Positions 9,644-18,476 of a stretch of 64,000 bases of DNA are shown in pieces; within the stretch, counting starts at the first letter, position 1; every line of letters begins with the position of its first letter. The DNA comes from Paenibacillus tepidiphilus (lineage in GTDB: Bacteria; Bacillota; Bacilli; Paenibacillales; Paenibacillaceae), in assembly GCF_008635795.1 (NCBI RefSeq), contig NZ_VWRQ01000003.1, forward strand, positions 1-64,000. Reading direction: 5' to 3'. The translations under genes were made by a program, and so were the position numbers. The notes beneath the pieces are model-generated. The model did no database searches, was not told the DNA's origin, and saw nothing but the letters and a program-made list of their open reading frames with translations.

Positions 9644-9807
9644 GCTCCACCATCCTTATCTCTGTCTTACTCTTCTCTCTATCGCACAACACGCTACGTA
9701 CTCCTGCCCATCATACACCAGACTTATCAACCGGCATCGTTATTCAGATCATCCGGATATAAAATGACGCCTGCTTCTGCACAGCTTCAACCTCGTGGTT
9801 CGCCGCT

Positions 9808-10572
9808 TCAAGCTTCCCCGCTCTGCGGAGTGAGCAGCTTCAGCTCTTCCTCCGTCAGCTCACGGCAAGCGCCTAGCGGCAAGCTTTCATCCAGCTGCAG
9901 GGTGCCCATGGACACACGTTTGAGAAAAACAACCTTTTTGCCGACCGCCTGGAACATCCGCTTCACCTGATGAAATTTCCCCTCGGTTATGGTCAGGGAA
10001 ATATAGGAAATCGTCTTGCTTCCGCGTTCTCGGCTGAGAATGGTCAGCTCTGCGGGCTGTGTAACGTAGCCGTCATCCAGCTCCACGCCGGCGGCGAATG
10101 CGGCCACATCATCCGCGTCCACCTCGCCCTCCACCGTTGCCTCATACGTCTTCGGTACATGCTTGCGCGGCGACAGCAGCTCATGGGCCAACTGTCCGTC
10201 ATTCGTAAGCAGCAGCAGGCCCACCGTGTCTTTATCCAGTCTGCCTACCGGAAAAGGCTCAAAATGCGCCTGCTCCGGCCGGAGCAGATCCAGCACCGTC
10301 CGGTCCCGTTTATCTTCGGTGGCGGACAGCACGCCCGCCGGCTTGTTCATCATCAGATAGATATATTCACGGTACACCACCGGCTCACCGTTGACCTCCA
10401 GCTGATCACGGTAGGGGTCCACATGGGCGCCGCTGTCTTTGACCACTTTCCCGTTGACACTGACCAGCCCCTGCTTGGCCAGCTTGCGGATATCGCTGCG
10501 CGAGCCGATGCCTATATGGGACAGAACCTTATCGATCCGCAGTTTTTTGCCGCTATTCTCTGTCGATGCCAT
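9808..10572 (-). CDS. RsuA/RluB-type pseudouridine synthase
   Basis: This protein of about 254 aa has an N-terminal S4 RNA-binding domain (LRIDKVLSHIGIGSRSDIRKLAKQG) followed by the RsuA catalytic domain. The hallmark VGRLDKDTVGLLLLTNDG contains the catalytic aspartate, and KTYEATVEG and EGKFHQVKRMFQAVGK follow. It should convert a uridine in 16S or 23S rRNA to pseudouridine. The ATG at 10572 is preferred because GGAGGTGGAG lies just upstream. An in-frame start at 10608 would add a stretch that overlaps the preceding gene. The ribosome site lies inside the end of rsmF copy B, which suggests coupling. Confidence 0.88.
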   Translation of the reverse strand: MASTENSGKKLRIDKVLSHIGIGSRSDIRKLAKQGLVSVNGKVVKDSGAHVDPYRDQLEVNGEPVVYREYIYLMMNKPAGVLSATEDKRDRTVLDLLRPEQAHFEPFPVGRLDKDTVGLLLLTNDGQLAHELLSPRKHVPKTYEATVEGEVDADDVAAFAAGVELDDGYVTQPAELTILSRERGSKTISYISLTITEGKFHQVKRMFQAVGKKVVFLKRVSMGTLQLDESLPLGACRELTEEELKLLTPQSGEA

Positions 10573-10576
10573 TGCC

Positions 10577-12229
10577 TTAACTCCACCTCCATCCAGCCGG
10601 ATATTCATTCTTCAGTATTCCGTCCTGCCATTTGCCCCAGCCGGCGCTGAAGCCGTCGATGCAGACCAGCACATAGCCTTTGGGTCCGTTCCCTTCCTGC
10701 AGCATCAGCCGCTCCGCCGGGATGGACAAGGTCTCCCCTTTCAGATAGGAGACCGCTTCACCGCCTGCAGAGGACAGGGACAGGCTGCGGCGGCTCTCAT
10801 CCTGCCGCAGTGCCGTGGCCAGCGGATGGCCGGGAATGAACCGGCCGTTCCGCAGCTGGCCCATGTACCAGCCCGGGCGGACGGCTTTCAGTCCGGCCAG
10901 CGCTTCCTGGGGCAGCGGCGAGAGGTACAGATGCTCGCCGAACAGCACAGGATAGCCTGACGGCATCCAGCCCAGCTGCTCCCGGGCAAAATCGCTCCAA
11001 GCGGAGAGCAGCTCACCCGCATCCGCGGCTTGCCGGCGGCCACCTGAACCGGTGGCCTGGCTGCCGGCGCGGCCGCCCTTGCCTTTATGCCCGGCTTCCG
11101 CTCCGGCCCAAGGCGCTTTGCCGCCCCGGCTGGCGGCAGAGCGGTCAAATCCCCGCTTGCCGCTGTCATCCCGGCCCGGCAGTCTCTTGCCGTCACGTTC
11201 GGCCTCTGCCCGGATTACGCCGCCCCGGCTGCTTCCAGTCGCTCCGCCCGGCGTCCGCTCTGTAATACGCAGCGGCTTGTCCGCCGCAGCTTGGGCTGCT
11301 TCTGAGTCCCGCACCTCGTCCTCATCCGCTTTATTCAATCCGCCATGGCGCAGCACAGCCATGAAATGGCCCTCGCCCTTGACCTTGTGCGGCCAGAGAC
11401 GAGCCGCTTCGGGCAGATTGCCCAGCCCGGGGGCGAAGGCGCCGGTTCCTCCCACCGGGACCGGCTTGAACTCCGGATGTCCGGCCAGGAACTCGCCGAT
11501 CATCCCTTCGTTCTCCTCGACCGCAAAGGTGCAGGTCGAATAGACCATCGTTCCGCCCGGCTTCAGCGCCTTGGCTGCGCTCGCGAGAATCTCGCGCTGC
11601 ATTGCGGCATATTTCAGCGGCGTTTCCGGCCCCCACTGCTTGACCATATCCTCGTCCTTGCGGAACATCCCTTCGCCGGAGCACGGCGCGTCGATCAGGA
11701 TGCGGTCGAAGAAGCCGGGAAAGGCTTCGGCAATCCGCTCCGGACTTTCATTCAGCACAATCCCACTCCGCACACCGTACAGCTCCAGGTTCTTGGCGAG
11801 CGCCTTGGTGCGCTCCGGATGCAGGTCATTGCTGACCAGCATGCCTTGGCCCTGCAGCTTGCCGGCGATCTGCGTCGATTTGCCGCCCGGCGCGGCGCAT
11901 AAATCCAGCACGCGGTCGCCCGGCTGGACACCCAGCAATTCCACCGGAGCCATGGCACTCGGCTCCTGGATATAATACAGCCCGGCGTGATAGTAAGGAT
12001 GCTTGCCGGGCCGGTCCCCTTCTGCGGTATAGAAGCCGCCGGGACACCACGGGATCGGCTCCCGCGCGAACGGAGCGACCTCCCGGAAACGCTCCGGCGA
12101 TATTTTCAAGGGATTGACCCGGACCCCGCTGTATGGCGTAGCCTGATATGTCTCAGCGAACGCCTCATATTCCGATCCTAACATTTCCTGCATTTTCATC
12201 TTAAAAGCACTGGGCAATTGCACCGCCAT
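10577..12229 (-). CDS. RsmF-type rRNA (cytosine-C5) methyltransferase, copy B
   Basis: This 550-aa paralogue of the protein at 7224-8609 has the same catalytic set: DLCAAPGGKSTQIAG, DAPCSGEGMFRKDEDM and VYSTCTFAVEENEG. About residues 305-400 form a Gly/Arg/Lys-rich low-complexity linker absent from copy A. The C-terminal RsmF RNA-binding region follows (ELLSAWSDFAREQLGWMPSGYPVLFGEHLYLSP onward). The linker could be an RNA-contacting tail. Two members of this family 2 kb apart on opposite strands suggest an old duplication with specialisation for different cytosines. It sits between DUF309 and the pseudouridine synthase on the same strand. Confidence 0.9.
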   Translation of the reverse strand: MAVQLPSAFKMKMQEMLGSEYEAFAETYQATPYSGVRVNPLKISPERFREVAPFAREPIPWCPGGFYTAEGDRPGKHPYYHAGLYYIQEPSAMAPVELLGVQPGDRVLDLCAAPGGKSTQIAGKLQGQGMLVSNDLHPERTKALAKNLELYGVRSGIVLNESPERIAEAFPGFFDRILIDAPCSGEGMFRKDEDMVKQWGPETPLKYAAMQREILASAAKALKPGGTMVYSTCTFAVEENEGMIGEFLAGHPEFKPVPVGGTGAFAPGLGNLPEAARLWPHKVKGEGHFMAVLRHGGLNKADEDEVRDSEAAQAAADKPLRITERTPGGATGSSRGGVIRAEAERDGKRLPGRDDSGKRGFDRSAASRGGKAPWAGAEAGHKGKGGRAGSQATGSGGRRQAADAGELLSAWSDFAREQLGWMPSGYPVLFGEHLYLSPLPQEALAGLKAVRPGWYMGQLRNGRFIPGHPLATALRQDESRRSLSLSSAGGEAVSYLKGETLSIPAERLMLQEGNGPKGYVLVCIDGFSAGWGKWQDGILKNEYPAGWRWS

Positions 12230-12273
12230 GCTGCCGTCCTCCTGCTTGTCCCCGTGTTGGGGCCATGAATAAT

Positions 12274-12304
12274 TTCAGGAACACCCGGCATGGGTGTCCC
12301 TGAA
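12274..12304. other. intercistronic inverted repeat
   Basis: TTCAGGAACACCC (12274-12286) can pair with GGGTGTCCCTGAA (12292-12304) around a 5-base loop with one mismatch. It lies between the DUF309 stop and the rsmF copy B start. No T tract follows on the minus strand, so this may be an mRNA processing or attenuating hairpin rather than a full terminator. Confidence 0.6.
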
Positions 12305-12313
12305 TAAGTGAAC

Positions 12314-12766
12314 CTATTGATGCCGCTTAGGCTGCGGCGGCCGTGGGCCGCGCTGCTGATGCTCATTCCGCTCAATATGCCGTGCGGCCGCTTCCACCTT
12401 CCGGGCCAGCTCGGGATCGACAATATCAATGGTCAGATCATAATAAGCGAACGGCTCTTCCGCATAACGTTCCAGCCGCCGGGCATAATCTCCGGTCTCC
12501 TGCACCAGCCTGCCGAGATCAATGCCGAGCGTACGGTCCGGATACCCCCGGAGGACCCGGTGGGCACCGCCAAGCATCAGGGTTCCGCCGCGGACATTGC
12601 CGTTGCGGAAGTGATAGAGCCCCACCGCCACTTGAAGAAGTGCTTTATATAACGGGTCGCGCTCTTTGGCCAGCCATAATTCCTCAAGCACCTCGTGGCA
12701 TTCGAAATAATCGCGGTCCCGGTTGAAATACACCAGGTAAGCCAGATAGAGCGGTTCATAGCCCAT
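12314..12766 (-). CDS. DUF309 domain protein
   Basis: This 150-aa helical protein contains the DUF309 core near its N-terminus. YFNRDRDYFECHEVLEELWLAKERDPLYKALLQVAVGLYHFRNGN carries the conserved H-E-x-L-E-x-L-W and Q-x-A-x-x-L-Y-H residues. The family is widespread in Firmicutes and cyanobacteria but has no established biochemical function. The C-terminus is a short basic, Gln/Pro-rich tail. It overlaps the relQ end by 11 bp, so the two are likely cotranscribed and coupled. I infer no function beyond that linkage. Confidence 0.85.
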   Translation of the reverse strand: MGYEPLYLAYLVYFNRDRDYFECHEVLEELWLAKERDPLYKALLQVAVGLYHFRNGNVRGGTLMLGGAHRVLRGYPDRTLGIDLGRLVQETGDYARRLERYAEEPFAYYDLTIDIVDPELARKVEAAARHIERNEHQQRGPRPPQPKRHQ

Positions 12767-13568
12767 CCGGGATATTGTCCTTCTTGGCCTTAGAGATCAT
12801 TCCCCGCACATGGTCCAGCAGCTCTTTCATCGCTTCCATATCGTGGGCCTGCCAGATTTCGTTGAATTTCTGCTGGCTTTCAATCGCCTCGTTGACCAGG
12901 TGGTAGAAATACAGCTGATGAATGGCATGCAGCACCTGGGTAGTCGTATTCGAATTATCTTCGAACGTCTTCTGTGCGTCGAGAATCTCGTCGCGGATGC
13001 TCGACATCTCGCTGTCGAGGATCGCGGCGGCTTCGGCTGCCGTCTTGAGCCGCTGCCGCATTTCGTCGGGCAGGCTCTCACGGTATTTATAATTCAGCGA
13101 ATGCTCGATCGTCGCCCAGAAATTCATCGCCAGCGTGCGGATTTGAATTTCGGCCAGCACGATCTTTTGACCAAGGGCAGTCTGCACCGGATACTTAATG
13201 ATCATATGGAAGCTGCGGTAGCCGCTTTCCTTATAATTGGTGATATAATCCTTCTCGTACAGCACCTCAAGATCCTTGCGGGCACGGATGTATTCCGCCA
13301 CTCTGCGGATGTCCTCCACGAACTGGCACATAATGCGGATGCCGGCGATATCCTCAATGCCTGTTTCCAGGTCCTCCATCTTGACGTTCAGGCGTGTGGC
13401 TTTTTCCAAGATGCTGGACAGCCGCTTCACGCGGCCGGTCACGAACTCGATTGGCGTATACTCTTCTCTCTTCTTCAGCTCACCGCGCATCGTTTTAAAT
13501 TTAACCTTCAGTTCTTCCACTGTCTGTTCATAAGGAAGCAAAAAAGTTCCCCAGTCTCTGCCGTCCAT
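12756..13568 (-). CDS. relQ: small alarmone synthetase (RelQ/YjbM family)
   Basis: This GTP pyrophosphokinase of about 270 aa makes (p)ppGpp from ATP and GTP/GDP. It has the synthetase domain only, with no HD hydrolase domain. Signature stretches are YTPIEFVTGRVKRLSSILEKA, DIAGIRIMCQFVEDI, NYKESGYRSFHMII and EIQIRTLAMNFWATIEHSLNYKY, which hold the substrate and Mg residues. The helical C-terminal part matches RelQ tetramerisation helices. It is longer than the roughly 210-aa B. subtilis YjbM. The ATG at 13568 has AGGAGG 9 nt upstream; an in-frame ATG at 13589 with a weaker site adds 7 residues. It lies 28 bp after pyrD. Confidence 0.9.
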   Translation of the reverse strand: MDGRDWGTFLLPYEQTVEELKVKFKTMRGELKKREEYTPIEFVTGRVKRLSSILEKATRLNVKMEDLETGIEDIAGIRIMCQFVEDIRRVAEYIRARKDLEVLYEKDYITNYKESGYRSFHMIIKYPVQTALGQKIVLAEIQIRTLAMNFWATIEHSLNYKYRESLPDEMRQRLKTAAEAAAILDSEMSSIRDEILDAQKTFEDNSNTTTQVLHAIHQLYFYHLVNEAIESQQKFNEIWQAHDMEAMKELLDHVRGMISKAKKDNIPDGL

Positions 13569-13596
13569 CGCCTTTGTCCTCCTGTCCATTCATCCT

Positions 13597-14691
13597 TCAG
13601 TGATGATCTGCGCCCACCGCTTCCAGGATATTCCGGTAACCGTCGCGCCGCAGCAGATTTCGCAGTCCGGCATGCAGCCGGCGGTTAATTTCCGGCCCTT
13701 CATAGATGAGAGCTGTATAAATCTCGACCAGGCTGGCGCCCGCCCGTATCTTGTCGTAAGCGTCCTGGCTTGTAAAAATCCCGCCCGAGCCGATAATCGG
13801 CAGCTTGCCCCCGGTCTGGCTGTAAATCCGGCGGATGACCTCCGTAGACCGGTCACGCAGCGGTTTGCCGCTGAGCCCGCCGGCCTCGCCCGCCTTCTCA
13901 CTGGTCAGCCCTTCCCGGCTGAGTGTGGTATTGGTAGCAATCACACCGTCCACACCCGCTTCCGTCAGTGTATGTACCATGTATTCAAGCTCGGCGTCGC
14001 TCACATCGGGAGCGATCTTCACGAGCAGGCTTTTGGCGGCTCCGCTGCTCTTGCGCTGGATATCCATTTCGGCCTTGACCTCCGCCAGCAGCCGGGTCAG
14101 TTCGCTGCCATGCTGCAGGCTCCGCAGGTCCGGCGTATTCGGCGAGCTGATATTCACCACAAAAAAATCGCCGTACGGATACAGCGTCCGGATACATTTG
14201 CGGTAATCCTCATGGGCAAGCTCGTTCGGCGTCACTTTATTCTTGCCGATATTGACCGCCACCGGAATCCGCCGCCTCTTCAGAGCCGCAAGGCGTCCAG
14301 CCATCGCTTCGGCGCCCTCATTATTGAAGCCCATCCGGTTAATCAGCGCTTCGTCCGGCACCAGGCGGAACAGCCGCGGGCTATCGTTGCCGGGCTGTCC
14401 CTCAGGCGTCACTGTGCCCACTTCCATGAACCCGAAGCCGATGGAGGAGAAGCCTCCCACCGCTTCGCCGTTCTTATCCAGGCCGGCGGCCAGCCCCACC
14501 GGGCTGGGAAAGTGAAGACCGAACAGGTCGACCGCCAGATCGGGTGTCTCCGGAACGCCGTACATAAGCCGCATACCCGCGCTGCCGCCGGGCACGAAAG
14601 CCGCCTTGCTCAGTCCGCCGATTACGAAGTGATGCGCCTTCTCCGGGTCCATTTTAAAAAAAATCGGTTTGCCAAGATGTCGATACAGCAC
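13597..14691 (-). CDS. pyrD: dihydroorotate dehydrogenase (quinone), class 2
   Basis: This 364-aa FMN enzyme oxidises dihydroorotate to orotate, the fourth step of UMP synthesis, passing electrons to membrane quinone. The class 2 N-terminal membrane-associating helices are present (MLYRHLGKPIFFKMDPEKAHH). NISSPNTPDLRSLQ holds the catalytic serine of class 2 rather than the cysteine of class 1. GLAAGLDKNGEA and IGSGGIFTSQDAYDKIRAGA bind FMN. The start is GTG with GAAGGAG 8 nt upstream. Many Firmicutes use the NAD-linked PyrD/PyrK pair instead, so a quinone enzyme apart from other pyr genes, upstream of relQ, is notable. Confidence 0.93.
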   Translation of the reverse strand: MLYRHLGKPIFFKMDPEKAHHFVIGGLSKAAFVPGGSAGMRLMYGVPETPDLAVDLFGLHFPSPVGLAAGLDKNGEAVGGFSSIGFGFMEVGTVTPEGQPGNDSPRLFRLVPDEALINRMGFNNEGAEAMAGRLAALKRRRIPVAVNIGKNKVTPNELAHEDYRKCIRTLYPYGDFFVVNISSPNTPDLRSLQHGSELTRLLAEVKAEMDIQRKSSGAAKSLLVKIAPDVSDAELEYMVHTLTEAGVDGVIATNTTLSREGLTSEKAGEAGGLSGKPLRDRSTEVIRRIYSQTGGKLPIIGSGGIFTSQDAYDKIRAGASLVEIYTALIYEGPEINRRLHAGLRNLLRRDGYRNILEAVGADHH

Positions 14692-14898
14692 CGCTCTCGC
14701 TCCTTCAAGGGATAACCCGTGTTGACCACCATTTCCCCGTGTCTGTGTAGTTTCAACTTAATTTTATCCGTTTCCGGAGGAAAAGAAAAGTTTTTTACCC
14801 GGCCAAGCACAGGTCATGGAGGGGGCGGTATAGTAATTTTGCGGCAAACCCATTACAATGTAAGGGTAATCACCGATAAAGAAAGAAGGATGACAATT

Positions 14899-15033
14899 AT
14901 GTCCCAAAAACGCAAACCGCCTACCATCCAGCAGAAAAAAGAAGAAGTCAACCGCAAAGCTATCCTGTGGATCAGTGGAAGCCTGGTCTTGCTCATCGCC
15001 CTTTTTGTGGTCCTTTTTATTGTTACAACCTAA
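14899..15033 (+). CDS. 44-aa single-pass membrane peptide
   Basis: A short gene starts at ATG 14899 behind AGAAGG. The N-terminal half is basic and hydrophilic (MSQKRKPPTIQQKKEEVNRK), followed by one membrane helix, AILWISGSLVLLIALFVVLF, and IVTT. The orientation should be N-in. I do not recognise a named family. Its stop codon overlaps the end of the convergent L,D-transpeptidase gene by 4 bp. It diverges from pyrD across a roughly 200-bp region, where TACAAT at about 14856 may be its -10 box. Confidence 0.65.
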   Translation: MSQKRKPPTIQQKKEEVNRKAILWISGSLVLLIALFVVLFIVTT

Positions 15034-16460
15034 TTGAGCCAGTGATAGACCTTGTGGGGGTTAGTCTGACCGGGCGCAGTCTGCGCAGTAAACCGCTTCT
15101 CCGGCAGCAGCAGCTCATCGGGCAAGCCCCCTTTCGCAATGACTACCTTCGTCCCCTTGGGGGCCATGGCGAACAGCTCTTCCACGTCCGCGCGACTCAT
15201 CCGTATGCAGCCCAGCGATTCATCCTTGCCGATGCTGTCTTCCTCATTCGTGCCATGAATGGCATAGTCCGTGTCCGAGAGCTGCATGCCGCGGCTGCCG
15301 AATTCGCCGTTGTCATGTCCGTTCGGGTTCACGACCTTGTCGGTGATGACAAATGACCCCTCCGGCGTGCGTTCTCCTCCCAAGCCTACTTCATAATTAC
15401 GCAGAATAATTGAGCCGCTGGTTAAAGCCAGACGGTGATTTTGTTTGTCTACAATAATAGTAAGCGGAGCATTGAAAAAAGGAACCTGCGCCCCGCCGCT
15501 CTGTCCCTTCCCTTCTGCAGGCGGAGCAGCCGAAGCCTGCGGCGCAGGTGCTGCAGCAGGGTCTGCTGCGGCTGCCATGCCGCTGACCGCAGCCGCTCTG
15601 CGCAGCGGCGCGAACGCTTCCTCCATCAGCGGTGTCGTTCCGCCGAGCATATTGCCGGGGAACGGCGCCGTCAATTGCTTCAGCGAATCCGGCAGCGTTC
15701 CCTTGCTGCTCTTGTAAGTACGCATGGCGCTCCACAGCACCGCCAGCTGCTCTTCCCGCTCCTGCCATTGCCCGGCCTGCCGCTGCAGGTCTTCTGCACC
15801 CGGCACCTCACAATTGCAGGCCGCCTTGTCGTAGGACTGGACCACGGTTCTGCCGCTGCCATCGTTCACCACAGCGGCGGCAAGCGGCAGCTGCTCCTTC
15901 CACAGCAGCCACTTGCCGGCCCGCTGCATGCCCAGCATCACCGTGGCGGAAGCCGTGCCCGGCTTCATCAGGGCGGCCATAGCTTGGCCCGAAGCGTCTG
16001 CGGCAAGCGCCGTGAACTTCAGCCCCGGCGCAGCCTCCTCCGCCAGCTCTTCGCCTGCAGGAGCCGGATCCGGCCCCGCCAGCTTCTTAAGCAGATTGTC
16101 TGCATTGAAGGACAATAGCTCTTCGGGCAGGGATGGCACAGCCGGCACGCCCGGCGCATCAGCAAGCGGCAGAAACATGAGCAGCAGCAGCATAACCGCT
16201 ACCCACAGCCGCCGCTTCCGCAGCTTGCCCGCATGCCGCTCCCGTGCGCTATCAAGCAGCCCCGCTTCATATTCGCGGAGCATTTCGGCCGGAACCTTGC
16301 TGCGTTCGAAGGCTTCATACACCTCTCCCGCCTGGTTATAGCAATAGTTGGCTTTGCCCTGCTGACCGTTCTTATCATATTCCTTGCCCAGCAAGTACCA
16401 TGCCATTTTGTTGTCCGGATGCATTTGCACATAAGCCTTGAGATGCTGCGTATTGTTCAT
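15030..16460 (-). CDS. membrane-anchored L,D-transpeptidase with TPR-like N-terminus
   Basis: This 476-aa protein begins with a cytoplasmic TPR-like helical segment (HLKAYVQMHPDNKMAWYLLGKEYDKNGQQGKANYCYNQAGEVYEAF). One membrane helix follows at about 86-102 (WVAVMLLLLMFLPLA), then a roughly 230-residue Ala/Pro-rich extracellular linker and a C-terminal YkuD domain. The catalytic motif is HGTNEEDSIGKDESLGCIRM, with the conserved His and Cys. YkuD enzymes form 3-3 peptidoglycan cross-links or attach proteins to the wall. A cytoplasmic TPR joined through the membrane to a wall enzyme is an uncommon arrangement. It is probably cell-envelope maintenance or spore-related, which is inference. Confidence 0.88.
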   Translation of the reverse strand: MNNTQHLKAYVQMHPDNKMAWYLLGKEYDKNGQQGKANYCYNQAGEVYEAFERSKVPAEMLREYEAGLLDSARERHAGKLRKRRLWVAVMLLLLMFLPLADAPGVPAVPSLPEELLSFNADNLLKKLAGPDPAPAGEELAEEAAPGLKFTALAADASGQAMAALMKPGTASATVMLGMQRAGKWLLWKEQLPLAAAVVNDGSGRTVVQSYDKAACNCEVPGAEDLQRQAGQWQEREEQLAVLWSAMRTYKSSKGTLPDSLKQLTAPFPGNMLGGTTPLMEEAFAPLRRAAAVSGMAAAADPAAAPAPQASAAPPAEGKGQSGGAQVPFFNAPLTIIVDKQNHRLALTSGSIILRNYEVGLGGERTPEGSFVITDKVVNPNGHDNGEFGSRGMQLSDTDYAIHGTNEEDSIGKDESLGCIRMSRADVEELFAMAPKGTKVVIAKGGLPDELLLPEKRFTAQTAPGQTNPHKVYHWLN

Positions 16461-16513
16461 GAGTCTCCTCCGGGGGCCACAATTCTTTTTCTTTCTATAT
16501 CGGATAGAGGCGC

Positions 16514-16565
16514 AAAAAAAGACATCCCTCTGCCGAAATTACTTCCGGCGTAGGAAATGTCTTTA
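16514..16565 (-). terminator. intrinsic terminator after the ferredoxin gene
   Basis: On the minus strand AAAGACAT pairs with ATGTCTTT, with an inner GCCG/CGGC helix, followed by a run of seven T. It ends the ferredoxin transcript before the L,D-transpeptidase gene begins. Confidence 0.75.
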
Positions 16566-16619
16566 TACATATAGGGAGTCTTCCCCCTATCATCTGCACA
16601 GAACTGAAGCTTCCGGCAA

Positions 16620-16967
<348 letters not shown>

Positions 16968-17011
16968 TCATATATTAAAAAGCACCCAATCGCCTGTGGA
17001 GACATATGGCT

Positions 17012-18304
17012 TCACTCCCGATCCGTCTCCAGCTTATGCAGATTGTCCTTCTGCAGCGAGGTGCCGCGCTCCTTATGGTTGCGCAGGCGGGCCGAATGGC
17101 TGTCGGACAGCATACCAGCGGTAAGCACCGCATTCTCGCCGAATTTGTTGCGCAGCATGTCCATCGCCTTGGTCAGCGACTCCTTTTTGGGCTGGCTTTC
17201 ATATTCGAAGAGATCCAGCTGGATGGCCGATTCGTCCTTGGGTGTCAATCCATGCAGCGTTACGCCAAGCAGACGCACCGGCTTCTCCTGATTCCAGTGC
17301 CGGCTGAACTGCTCACAGGCGGTCTTGTAAATATCATCCGCGCTTTCTGTCGGCGTATCCAGCTGCCGCGAGCGGGTGATCGTCTTCATATCCGGTGTTC
17401 GGATGGTCAGCTGCACACCGGAAGCAACGAGGCCCTGCTTGCGCAGCCGGCGCGCGACCTGGTCACTGAGATTCAGCAGAATGGGACGCGCTTCAGCCAG
17501 GCCCACGACATCACGGGGCAGTGTGGTCGTATGCCCGATCGACTTGCTCTGCTCCCGCTCCGGATTTACTTCGCCATGGTCGATGCCGTTCCCGGCGCGC
17601 TTCAGCCAGTAGCCCATGACCCCGAAATGCTCCACCAGCATCTGTTCATCCGCAGCAGCCAGCTGACCAATGCTGTAGATGCCCAGCTTTCGCAGCTTCT
17701 CTGCCGTCTTGCCGCCGATGCCGAACATCTCGTTGCACGGCTTGCTCCAGAGCACCTCCGGTACATCACGCAGCCGCAGCACAGAGATGCCGTTCGGCTT
17801 CTTGAGATCGGACGCCATCTTCGCCAGCAGCTTGTTGGGCGCAATTCCGATGGAGCAGGGCAGGCCGAGCTCCTCGCGGATACGCCGCTGAATGGCCTCT
17901 GCGATCTCCAGGGGTGTACCGAACTGCCGTGATCCTGTAATGTCGAGATAACATTCATCTATGGATACCGCTTCAAGCAGCGGCGTATAACTGTACGCAA
18001 TCTCCATGAAAGCCCTGGAGTATTTCCGGTACAGGTGAAAATTGGGCTGGATCACAATAAGCGAAGGACAGATCCGCAGTGCCTTCTGTACCTGCATGCC
18101 CGTGGAAATCCCCACCCTACGCGCCGCATAGGAACAGGTCACAATGATTCCGCGCCGCTGCTCCACGCTTCCGGCCACCGCCGTGGGCTTGCCCCTGTAG
18201 CGCTCCGGGTCCTCCGCCTCATGCACGGAACAATAGAAAGCATTCATATCCACATGCAAAATAACCCTGCCGCTCGTCGGATAATACTGATCCACGCTGT
18301 GCAC
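17012..18304 (-). CDS. dinB: Y-family DNA polymerase (DNA polymerase IV)
   Basis: This is a translesion polymerase of about 430 aa. The palm motifs ILHVDMNAFYCSVH and SIDECYLDITGS carry the catalytic carboxylates. The thumb has helix-hairpin-helix residues (MFGIGGKTAEKLRKLGIYSIGQLAAADEQ), and the little-finger domain follows to about residue 380. No SOS (LexA) box was recognised upstream. I prefer the GTG at 18304, which has AGAAGG 8 nt before it and gives MHSVDQYYPTSGRVILHVDM. An in-frame ATG at 18391 adds 29 residues but has no clear ribosome site. The C-terminus lacks an obvious beta-clamp motif, which I could have missed. Confidence 0.9.
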   Translation of the reverse strand: MHSVDQYYPTSGRVILHVDMNAFYCSVHEAEDPERYRGKPTAVAGSVEQRRGIIVTCSYAARRVGISTGMQVQKALRICPSLIVIQPNFHLYRKYSRAFMEIAYSYTPLLEAVSIDECYLDITGSRQFGTPLEIAEAIQRRIREELGLPCSIGIAPNKLLAKMASDLKKPNGISVLRLRDVPEVLWSKPCNEMFGIGGKTAEKLRKLGIYSIGQLAAADEQMLVEHFGVMGYWLKRAGNGIDHGEVNPEREQSKSIGHTTTLPRDVVGLAEARPILLNLSDQVARRLRKQGLVASGVQLTIRTPDMKTITRSRQLDTPTESADDIYKTACEQFSRHWNQEKPVRLLGVTLHGLTPKDESAIQLDLFEYESQPKKESLTKAMDMLRNKFGENAVLTAGMLSDSHSARLRNHKERGTSLQKDNLHKLETDRE

Positions 18305-18403
18305 AAGATCTACCTTCTTCTCTGTCAGGGTTTGATCGGTAAAATCAGCATACCTCTCCCCGCCGGCAAGGTCAATATTAGCGGGACGCATCAGAAAAGT
18401 TCT

Positions 18404-18434
18404 TTGTTACATTCCCGCGTAAAAATGCTATAAT
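18404..18434 (+). promoter_or_regulatory. SigA-type promoter of cimA
   Basis: A -35 TTGTTA (18404-18409) is followed after 19 bp by -10 TATAAT (18429-18434) preceded by TGC, an extended -10. It gives a leader of about 35 nt with AGGAGG. No T-box or attenuator fits in that space. Confidence 0.65.
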
Positions 18435-18476
18435 ATAAAAATTCAATTTGGTCACCACACGAATAGGAGGACACTC

